From positions 3,720,001-3,784,000 of the forward strand of contig NZ_PEEU01000001.1 in the NCBI RefSeq assembly GCF_002754195.1: a stretch of 64,000 nt of DNA. Reading direction: 5' to 3'. Below are positions 54,311-61,106 of the stretch, piece after piece. Below the pieces are notes generated by a model. That model searched no databases and was not told where the DNA came from. It worked only from the letters and a program-made list of their open reading frames with translations. The stretch is from Flavobacterium sp. 9. Its GTDB lineage: Bacteria > Bacteroidota > Bacteroidia > Flavobacteriales > Flavobacteriaceae. The first letter of the stretch is position 1, and the number at the start of each line of letters is the position of its first letter. The position numbers and the translations under genes were made by a program.

Positions 54311-54357
54311 CGCTTTCTTAACAGCGTAGGACACCTTAGCTATGCGGGTTTTATTTT
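54272..54357 (+). promoter_or_regulatory. Candidate transcription attenuator
   Basis: Three alternative pairings are visible. Hairpin 1 is CGG-TA-TTG-GAAA-CAA-CCG (54290-54307), with a GNRA tetraloop over the last Trp codon. Pairing 2 is CGCT (54311-54314) with AGCG (54323-54326). Hairpin 3 is GCGTAG (54324-54329) with CTATGC (54340-54345), followed by GGGTTTTATTTT. Pairings 2 and 3 share bases, so they exclude each other as antiterminator and terminator would. ACCCG (54272-54276) can also pair with CGGGT (54345-54349). Confidence 0.5.
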
Positions 54358-54374
54358 CCCTAAAGTTAAGAATT

Positions 54375-54608
54375 ATGAGTACAAACACCCTTTCAAAAGA
54401 AACAGAACTGAGATTGACAGATTTTTTCAACAATTCTGTCGATGCTAAGTTTATGGCAAAAACAATTCGGCAAGTAAATTATATGCTTGTTTTGAGTTTA
54501 ATGCGAGAATGTGAAACTCTAGAGATTGATAAAAGAAGTCTTGAAAACGGCTTTTATTGGTTAAATGAATTAGCCGAAATTCTAAATCCTTATTTAAACG
54601 TTGAATGA
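54375..54608 (+). CDS. Small helical protein of unknown function behind the Trp leader
   Basis: This 77-residue soluble protein is not recognised. It appears all-alpha: helices at about 7-20 (KETELRLTDFFNN), 22-42 (AKFMAKTIRQVNYMLVLSLM) and 52-70 (LENGFYWLNELAEIL). It contains one Cys and one Trp. The frame extends a few codons upstream, but those lie in the terminator hairpin, so the ATG at 54375 is the start. It is the only gene between the leader and a strong terminator, so any attenuation must act on it. Confidence 0.7.
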   Translation: MSTNTLSKETELRLTDFFNNSVDAKFMAKTIRQVNYMLVLSLMRECETLEIDKRSLENGFYWLNELAEILNPYLNVE

Positions 54609-54610
54609 TT

Positions 54611-54650
54611 AAACAATAAAGGCTGTCGTAATTGACAGCCTTTATTGTTT
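54611..54650 (+). terminator. Strong terminator after the 77-residue gene
   Basis: A 17-bp perfect stem, AAACAATAAAGGCTGTC and its complement around GTAATT, is followed by TT. Confidence 0.9.
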
Positions 54651-54659
54651 TTGGACATG

Positions 54660-54724
54660 TCACCCTGAGCGAAGTCGAAGGGCGCCCCAATTGGAACGTG
54701 GGCTTCGACTTCGCTCAGCCTGAC
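54660..54724. repeat. GTCAGGCTGAGCGAAGTCGA palindromic repeat, copy 2 (inverted)
   Basis: Read on the minus strand it begins GTCAGGCTGAGCGAAGTCGA and ends in CAGGGTGAC, matching the copy at 45581-45647 nearly base for base at both ends and differing in the centre. Confidence 0.85.
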
Positions 54725-54736
54725 AAAAAAGAGCAT

Positions 54737-54774
54737 AAAAAAAAACTTTGTCAAAGTTGAAAACTTTGACAAAG
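54737..54774 (-). terminator. Terminator after the M16 peptidase operon
   Basis: CTTTGTCAAAGTT (54746-54758) pairs perfectly with AACTTTGACAAAG (54762-54774); on the minus strand a T-run follows. Confidence 0.8.
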
Positions 54775-54853
54775 CTTTTAAAAGCCTTAGTAGCTCAGAA
54801 TCTCAGCGCCTCAGAACCTTTGTCCCTTTGAACCTTTGCATCTTTGAACCTTC

Positions 54854-56902
54854 CTAAAGAAAATCTGCGTCAGAAACTCCTTCGTTGATTTTAATGTCAG
54901 ACATTTTGATATCTAATTCAAAGCCTACATTTTGAACGATGTTAAAAGGAACTTTTATACCTTTTACCTCTTTATAGTCATTGAAATTTGTGATTTGTGT
55001 AGTTGATTTTCCAGCTTGTTCACGAACTTTAGATTCGGCTACTTTCAAGCCAGATTTAACATCGTAGAAATAAGTCGTTTTGCCTTCTTTTATAGCATAA
55101 GCATCGCTGCCGTTTACAGGCTCGATTCTGTCAACTTTTAAATCTGTTCTTTTTACCAATTGTAATTCTTCAAATGGAGCAGCGCTTGCTTTCATTTCGG
55201 CAAGATCAGCGCCTTCAAGATTTTTGCGTTGTCCTTGTTGTTCGATATAAGCACCTTTATCGTTCACAACTTGTTTCATTAAATTCATTGTTCCCATTGC
55301 AAGAGAAACCATCATTTTTCCTTTTGAATCTAATTTAGACGTAAAAGTCAAAGGGGTTGGCGCTTGCGGAATCGAAGTTGATCCGTTCATTGCCAAAGTT
55401 TTTACAGTCGAAACTGCTTTTTCTCCACCAATTGCTTTTAGGTAATTTTCAAAAACTGTTTTTGCTGTAATTCCTGCAGGAACTTCTTTTGTAGTAGCAG
55501 GTTTTTCAACAGGATTTCCGAATCTGTCAAAGTAGAAAATCGGAAGTTGAGTTTTTTCTAAACCAGAAATAACATCAGAACCTTTTCCAACAATTACAAT
55601 TCTCATATTGTCTAATAAGAAATATTTGTTGGCTACACGAAGAATATCATCAGCCGTAACATTGTTGATGGTTTGAATGTATTTTTCGTAGAAATCAGCA
55701 GGAAGTTTTTCTGTTTCAATGTTCAAAGCGTATCTGGCAACGGTTTGCGGTTTTTCAACCTGCATTACAAATCGGCCAATATATCCGGCTTTTACATTTT
55801 TTAGAACATCTTCAGAAACTTTTTCGGTTCTGATTCTTTTGATTTCTTTTATAAATTGAACTACAGCGCTATCAGTAACAGTGTTTCTAACGGCAGATGA
55901 AGCTTTGAATTTAGTTGTATATTTTCCAGTTCCAATGCTTGAACTAGCGCCATATGTCCATGCGTGTTGTTCACGTAAATTCATGTTCAGGTAACTGTTG
56001 AAATCTCCACCTAAAATTTGATTTGCAATTACTGCAGGGAAAAAATCAGGATCGCTCATTTTTAAATTTACCGTATTAACCAATGAAATTTCAGATTGAA
56101 CCGCATTTGGAACATCTACAAAATCAATTTGAAGTTTTGATACGTTTTCCGGACTTGGATAAGTATTTTTTGGAGCAGCTTGTTTTTTCCAACCGCCAAA
56201 AAGTTTTTCTACTGCAGCTTTTGTTTCTTTGAATTTAATATCTCCAATAACAACTAAATAAGCATTTTCAGGAACAAAATGTGTTGCATAATTTGTCTGA
56301 ACATCAGCAAGAGTAACGTTTTTTACAGTTTCTTCAGAAATATATTCTCCTGATGGATGATTTTTTCCAAAGGTCAAAACATCAACAACGCGGTTTGCAA
56401 TTGCAGGAACACTTTTTTCATCGGCTTTAAGTCCTTCAAGTAGTTTTGCTTTTTCTTTGTCAAATTCAGTTTGAGTAAAATTTGGTTGTAAAGCTCCTTC
56501 GGCTAAAAGCTCTAAGACACGTCCAGAATATTTAGAAAGTGAACTTGCATAAGCGCCAGAAGAGGTGAAATTGATGCTTGCGCCATAAAAGTCAATCTCT
56601 TCGTTAAAAGCTTCTTTTGCGGTTTTTTTAGTTCCGTTACCAATTAAACTGCTTGTTAATTCATCAACACCTTTTTTATTTCCTTCTGTAAAAGGAGCAT
56701 TGTCTAAGGTAAGATTAAAACTAACTCTTGGTAATTTATGATTTTCAACTACCAAAACTTTCATGCCGTTTGCCAAAACAAAAGTTTGCGGTTTTTTGAT
56801 GTTGACTACGGGCGAATTTCCAGGTTTTGGTTGTGGTCGATCTTGTGCTTGCATAATTCCAGTCAGGAATAAAAGGATTAAAAATGTATGTATTTTTTTC
56901 AT
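54854..56902 (-). CDS. M16 family peptidase-like protein, non-catalytic subunit with C-terminal extension
   Basis: This 682-residue protein has a signal peptide ending MQAQ. Two M16 half-domains span about 35-470 (GMKVLVVENHKLPRVSFNLT; the site where HxxEH would lie reads GVDELTSSLIGNG). It therefore lacks the zinc site and is likely the inactive partner of the next gene, as in two-subunit M16B peptidases. It keeps the Arg/Tyr-type region QHAWTYGASSSIGTG of the second half. The last 200 residues form an extra domain (VKTLAMNGSTSIP, TYFYDVKSGLKV, IKVPFNIVQNVG) like outer-membrane lipoprotein-sorting proteins. It lies 12 bp after the catalytic subunit. Confidence 0.87.
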   Translation of the reverse strand: MKKIHTFLILLFLTGIMQAQDRPQPKPGNSPVVNIKKPQTFVLANGMKVLVVENHKLPRVSFNLTLDNAPFTEGNKKGVDELTSSLIGNGTKKTAKEAFNEEIDFYGASINFTSSGAYASSLSKYSGRVLELLAEGALQPNFTQTEFDKEKAKLLEGLKADEKSVPAIANRVVDVLTFGKNHPSGEYISEETVKNVTLADVQTNYATHFVPENAYLVVIGDIKFKETKAAVEKLFGGWKKQAAPKNTYPSPENVSKLQIDFVDVPNAVQSEISLVNTVNLKMSDPDFFPAVIANQILGGDFNSYLNMNLREQHAWTYGASSSIGTGKYTTKFKASSAVRNTVTDSAVVQFIKEIKRIRTEKVSEDVLKNVKAGYIGRFVMQVEKPQTVARYALNIETEKLPADFYEKYIQTINNVTADDILRVANKYFLLDNMRIVIVGKGSDVISGLEKTQLPIFYFDRFGNPVEKPATTKEVPAGITAKTVFENYLKAIGGEKAVSTVKTLAMNGSTSIPQAPTPLTFTSKLDSKGKMMVSLAMGTMNLMKQVVNDKGAYIEQQGQRKNLEGADLAEMKASAAPFEELQLVKRTDLKVDRIEPVNGSDAYAIKEGKTTYFYDVKSGLKVAESKVREQAGKSTTQITNFNDYKEVKGIKVPFNIVQNVGFELDIKMSDIKINEGVSDADFL

Positions 56903-56914
56903 GATTCGATAGAC

Positions 56915-58237
56915 TTAGTTTTGAGCTTTGGTTGAAGGAATGTAATCTAAAATTAAACGTTGGTTAGGATTTAAATACTTTTTGGCTACTTCTCTAATTT
57001 CTTCTCTTGTAATAGAGTGGTAAAGGTCGATCTCAGTATTAATAAGATTTACATCTCCATAAAGTAAATAATAAGAAGCCAGGTTTTCTGCAATTCCTTC
57101 TACGCTTGCATTTGCATTCACAAAATTATTATCGAATTTGTTTTGTAATTTTTGATAGTCTTTTTCAGAAATCAAATCAGTTTGGATTTTTACGATTTCC
57201 TCGTCCATTTCTTTCAAAATGTCGGCTGTAGTATTTGGAGCCATTGGTAAACCATACAAAATGTACATTCCGTAATCTTCCTGACTAAATCCAACAGCAC
57301 CAATTTGAAGCGCCATTTTTTTATCGTCAACTATTTTTTTGTACAATTTTGAACTTTTTCCATCACTTAAATAAGAAGAGATTAAATCAAGAACTCTTGC
57401 GTCTCTAGTTTTCATTGAAGGAGTTCTATAAGAAGCAACAATCATTGGGATCTGAATATTTGGATCTTCGTAAGTCGCTTTTATAGTTTGGTTAATTGGT
57501 TCTTCAACAAAAGTTTGTTTCTTAACATCTTCACCTCTTGGGATTGTTGCAAAATACTTCTGAATCCATTCTTTAGTTTTGGTTTTATCGAAATCTCCGG
57601 CAACAACTAAAACAGCGTTATTTGGAGTATAAAACTTTTTATTGAAAGCTTTAAATTCTTCAAGAGTTGCAGCGTCCAAATCTTTCATAGAACCGATAGT
57701 TGTCCAGCGATATGGGTGATTTTTGAACATGTTTTTTTTCACCTCAGGAAGGATATTCCCGTAAGGTTGATTGTCATAACGCATTCTTTTTTCTTCTTTG
57801 ACAACTTCATTTTGAGTTTCAACACCTATTTTATTAATTACAGGATGCATTAATCGCTCAGATTCCATCCATAAACCCAGCTCTAAACTGTTTGATGGAA
57901 AAACTTCATAATAATAAGTTCTGTCGTCTGTTGTGTTGGCATTATTTACACCTCCATTGGCGGTAACGATTTTCATCCATTCGCCACGTTTTATATTTTC
58001 TGTTCCTTCAAATAATAAATGCTCAAAGAAATGTGCAAAACCTGTACGATCAGGACGCTCATCTTTTGAACCTACGTGATACATTACTGAGGTTATCACA
58101 ACCGGAGCCGATGGATCGTTATGCAAAATAACATGCATACCGTTATCTAAATTGTATTCTTCAAAAGCTACCTTTTGAGCATGAGCTACTCCGCCGAGCA
58201 TAAGTGCTGCACTTAACATCATTATTGAATTTTTCAT
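56915..58237 (-). CDS. M16 family zinc metallopeptidase, catalytic subunit
   Basis: This 440-residue protein has a signal peptide cleaved after AHAQ. The inverted zinc motif HFFEH is at 69-73 (in RTGFAHFFEHLLFEGTENI), with a downstream Glu in the NEVVKEEKRMR helix completing the site. The second half-domain has IPMIVASYRTPSM and GYxxS-type GKSSKLYKKIV. It is a periplasmic endopeptidase that degrades small proteins or peptides with the inactive partner encoded next. The length is normal for M16B subunits. Confidence 0.92.
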   Translation of the reverse strand: MKNSIMMLSAALMLGGVAHAQKVAFEEYNLDNGMHVILHNDPSAPVVITSVMYHVGSKDERPDRTGFAHFFEHLLFEGTENIKRGEWMKIVTANGGVNNANTTDDRTYYYEVFPSNSLELGLWMESERLMHPVINKIGVETQNEVVKEEKRMRYDNQPYGNILPEVKKNMFKNHPYRWTTIGSMKDLDAATLEEFKAFNKKFYTPNNAVLVVAGDFDKTKTKEWIQKYFATIPRGEDVKKQTFVEEPINQTIKATYEDPNIQIPMIVASYRTPSMKTRDARVLDLISSYLSDGKSSKLYKKIVDDKKMALQIGAVGFSQEDYGMYILYGLPMAPNTTADILKEMDEEIVKIQTDLISEKDYQKLQNKFDNNFVNANASVEGIAENLASYYLLYGDVNLINTEIDLYHSITREEIREVAKKYLNPNQRLILDYIPSTKAQN

Positions 58238-58447
58238 AAAGATTAATAATTTATATTACCTAATATGTAGGTAGCAAAGAGTTGGTTATCGTTACATCAA
58301 AAATAACTTTTTTTATTATCATTTGGAGATTCGGTACTATTTTGATGACACTTTAACAGTATTTTACATCAGATTGACTTTTTTTAATGGGAGAAATGCC
58401 TTGAAAAACAGAGTTTAAGGAGAAAAAAATATTTTTGGAATAAGAGA

Positions 58448-58477
58448 TTGCACAGTAAATTATTAATTGTATATTTG
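58448..58477 (+). promoter_or_regulatory. Promoter of the rplU-rpmA operon
   Basis: TTG (58448-58450), a spacer of exactly 19 nt and TATATTTG (58470-58477) give a full match to the Bacteroidota consensus. The ATG is about 30 nt downstream. Confidence 0.75.
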
Positions 58478-58507
58478 CAACCTTAAAAATCAATAAATCA
58501 ATTTGGT

Positions 58508-58945
58508 ATGTATGCAATCGTAGAGATAGCAGGGCAACAATTCAAAGTAAGCAAAGACTTAAAGGTTTATGTTAACCGTTTGGCTAATGAAGAAGGTTCA
58601 AAAATTTCTTTTGACAAAGTTCTTTTATTAGACGATAATGGAAATGTAACTTTAGGCGCCCCAGCTATAGAAGGTGCTTCAGTAGAAGCTAAAGTGTTAC
58701 AACACTTAAAAGGAGATAAAGTTATCGTTTTCAAAAAGAAAAGAAGAAAAGGATACAAAAAGAGAAATGGTCACAGACAATATCTTACTCAAATTGTAAT
58801 TGAAGGTATTACTGCAGCAGGAGGAACTAAAAAAGCAGCAGCTAAAAAAGCAGTTGTGGCAGAAGAAGTAGCTACTGAAGAAGTAGAAGCTCCTAAAGCT
58901 AAAAAAGCAGCTCCAAAAGCAAAAAAAGAAGCTACTAAAGAATAA
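58508..58945 (+). CDS. rplU: 50S ribosomal protein L21
   Basis: This 145-residue large-subunit protein begins MYAIVEIAGQQFKVSKDLKV and contains the conserved FKKKRRKGYKKRNGHRQYLT. The first 103 residues match the family. An Ala/Lys/Glu-rich tail of about 40 residues (TKKAAAKKAVVAEEVATEEV ...) is added, a common flavobacterial extension of low complexity. It forms an operon with rpmA, 24 bp downstream. Confidence 0.97.
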   Translation: MYAIVEIAGQQFKVSKDLKVYVNRLANEEGSKISFDKVLLLDDNGNVTLGAPAIEGASVEAKVLQHLKGDKVIVFKKKRRKGYKKRNGHRQYLTQIVIEGITAAGGTKKAAAKKAVVAEEVATEEVEAPKAKKAAPKAKKEATKE

Positions 58946-58969
58946 TAACAATATTTAAACTCATACGTC

Positions 58970-59230
58970 ATGGCTCACAAGAAAGGTGTCGGTAGTTCGA
59001 AGAATGGTAGAGAATCAGAATCAAAACGTTTAGGCGTTAAGATTTTTGGAGGTCAAGCTGCTATTGCTGGGAACATCATCGTTAGACAAAGAGGTTCAAA
59101 ACATAATCCAGGTGAGAACGTTTACATCAGTAAAGATCACACACTACACGCAAGAGTAGCTGGAGTTGTTAAGTTCCAAAAGAAAAAAGATAACAAATCT
59201 TATGTATCTATCCTTCCATTCGAAGCATAA
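58970..59230 (+). CDS. rpmA: 50S ribosomal protein L27
   Basis: This 86-residue protein begins [20 protein letters not shown] and has [20 protein letters not shown]. Its N-terminus reaches toward the peptidyl-transferase centre. No cleavable N-extension of the Firmicutes kind is present. It is the second gene of the L21-L27 operon and is followed by a terminator. Confidence 0.97.
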   Translation: MAHKKGVGSSKNGRESESKRLGVKIFGGQAAIAGNIIVRQRGSKHNPGENVYISKDHTLHARVAGVVKFQKKKDNKSYVSILPFEA

Positions 59231-59249
59231 TCATTAGACTACTTATTAC

Positions 59250-59279
59250 AAAACCCGTTCTGAAAAGAGCGGGTTTTTT
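59250..59279 (+). terminator. Terminator after rpmA
   Basis: AAAACCCGTTCT pairs with AGAGCGGGTTTT (one G-U) around GAAA, followed by TT. Confidence 0.9.
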
Positions 59280-59410
59280 GTTTTTTATAGTTTAACCATG
59301 TAAGTTATATAAGTGAATTTAAGTTTGCTGTGTTTTGTTATTTGTTTAAAGTAGTAGTAATTGTGCTTGTTTTGGTCTAATTCAAAAACTTATGGATAGA
59401 AAAAAAAATT

Positions 59411-59550
59411 ACCGCAAAGAACGCTAAGTTTTTTTACTTTTCTCTTTTATAAAAGAGGTAAAGTTCGCAAAGCTAAGTCAATACAAAGCTTTGCGAACTT
59501 TGTACTTTTTAGAAGTATTCTTAGGTAAAAATCTTTGCGCTCTTTGCGGT
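59411..59550. repeat. Large palindromic repeat of the CTTTGCG family
   Basis: The outer arms ACCGCAAAGAACGC (59411-59424) and GCGCTCTTTGCGGT (59537-59550) enclose a perfect inner 14-bp pair, AAGTTCGCAAAGCT / AGCTTTGCGAACTT (59461-59500). It is related to 10350-10452. The rest of the gap to 59759 is AT-rich with no ORF. Confidence 0.75.
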
Positions 59551-59759
59551 AAAAAAATAAGTGCTGAGTTTAGTTTTTATGTTTCGTCACAACATTTAGG
59601 ATTTGTATCTTGTTTTTGTCATTTTAACCGAAAGTAGAAATCAGTTTCCTTTTTTTGAAATACATATAAGTGTTTTTGTTATTGGAATTTTGAATTTTTA
59701 AATTTTAATTTTTCACACCGTATTATTTGTATTTTTGATTGGATTAATCTACCCAAATT

Positions 59760-61049
59760 TTGAAAAAAATAGTTTTCCTTTTATTTCTTTTCTGTACAAA
59801 TCTGTTTGCAAAAGAAATTCACCCTACAGAACAAACTGCATCCTTAAATGATTCTCAAAAAAAGATATTATACGAATTTGCCATCTTGCAAAAAAGCGGT
59901 TCTGATCCAAATGTATATTGGCAAAAGCATAAGAATCAGTTTTCTGCGCTAAATGATACAGTAAGAAATCAATTAGCGAATGAAATTTATGCTAATTCTC
60001 ATATAGTCTATGTTCCTGTAAAAAATTCTGCGGTTCAATTATGGATGCAAACACAATCTCTAACCAATTGGATGTTGTGTCTCGCTGCATTTATTGCAAT
60101 TTGTTCTGTAATAGGCTTGTTGCGCAATTATTGGAATTCATTAATAGATATTCTTATAAAACAGTTTGCGCCCTTATTCAGACTTTTGTTTTCTGCAATT
60201 TTATTAACGTACGAACTATTGTTAGTAGGTGTTGTATGTATTGTTTTGGGATGTTTTATAGAAGAAATGACATTGCGAACTATAGTAATCCATACAGGTT
60301 TGTTTTTATTATGGAGTCAATCGACGGCGATTTTTACCCGAAAGTATTTAGTGCAGAAGTATATTTTTGAAATAAAGAATAATTTCTGGGGAAATGATAA
60401 ATGGGAAACTGTAAAAACAATTTGTCTACCAGCTATAATTGTTACTGCAGCTCTGTTTTATCTTTTGTATAAAATTCCGGGAGATACTTTGTATAATTAT
60501 GAAATTGTTGTAGCTGCAATGGTGGCAATTTGTGCTTTGCCTTTTTGGCGAATCTTAGAGAAATATATGTATCCAATTCTTATACCGTACAAAGAGAAAG
60601 ATGATTTTATCGAAAGAAGTGTTTATTCGCTCGCAGCCTGCGTTGTTTTGGCGCTGATTATTGATGGTTTTCTTATTTGGCAGAATAATATGATTTTCTC
60701 GTATGTAATAACGGCCTTGACGAGTTTGTTGATTATATCATTTTTGCTGATATCACTTAAGGATAATTATAAGCGCAATTACAAGAATTACTATTATTTG
60801 TCATTCGTTGCAACTCTCTTTTTTGTGGCAGTTTTGTTTTATAGTTTTCAGATTCACTCGGCAGAAATGATCTGGGTTTCATTAATTGGAGTAAGTATTT
60901 TTATCGTGATTAAATATTGGGAAATTCCAACGTTTTTCTTCAGTTGGAAAAGAAGTAACACCTGGACTTGGGGATTTTTAGGAATGGCAGCTTTATTGTG
61001 GTTACTGGCAAAAGGTATTTTGTATGTTTCGGGAACTTTGTTTGTTTAA
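59760..61049 (+). CDS. Hypothetical multi-spanning membrane protein
   Basis: This 429-residue protein is not recognised. An apparent signal peptide (ends LFAK) precedes a soluble segment of about 70 residues (SLNDSQKKILYEFAILQKSG). About ten hydrophobic segments then run from 100 to 428, for example LCLAAFIAICSVIGLL and SFVATLFFVAVLFYSF. The soluble part is probably periplasmic. The start codon is a TTG. No transporter or enzyme motif was found. It is monocistronic with a shared terminator. Confidence 0.6.
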   Translation: MKKIVFLLFLFCTNLFAKEIHPTEQTASLNDSQKKILYEFAILQKSGSDPNVYWQKHKNQFSALNDTVRNQLANEIYANSHIVYVPVKNSAVQLWMQTQSLTNWMLCLAAFIAICSVIGLLRNYWNSLIDILIKQFAPLFRLLFSAILLTYELLLVGVVCIVLGCFIEEMTLRTIVIHTGLFLLWSQSTAIFTRKYLVQKYIFEIKNNFWGNDKWETVKTICLPAIIVTAALFYLLYKIPGDTLYNYEIVVAAMVAICALPFWRILEKYMYPILIPYKEKDDFIERSVYSLAACVVLALIIDGFLIWQNNMIFSYVITALTSLLIISFLLISLKDNYKRNYKNYYYLSFVATLFFVAVLFYSFQIHSAEMIWVSLIGVSIFIVIKYWEIPTFFFSWKRSNTWTWGFLGMAALLWLLAKGILYVSGTLFV

Positions 61050-61071
61050 CAAGTCCAGTTGTATTTAAAAT

Positions 61072-61103
61072 AAAAAAGCCTGTTCGTTACGAACAGGCTT
61101 TTG
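61072..61103. terminator. Bidirectional terminator
   Basis: AAAAGCCTGTTC pairs with GAACAGGCTTTT around GTTAC, with A- and T-runs at the edges, between the convergent membrane protein and AsmA-like genes. Confidence 0.9.
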
Positions 61104-61106
61104 TTT

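Noticed and set aside
54251..54357. Leader peptide as a macrolide-arrest type (erm-like) regulator
   Set aside because: It lacks a clear arrest motif and no resistance gene follows; clustered TGG codons fit tryptophan sensing better.
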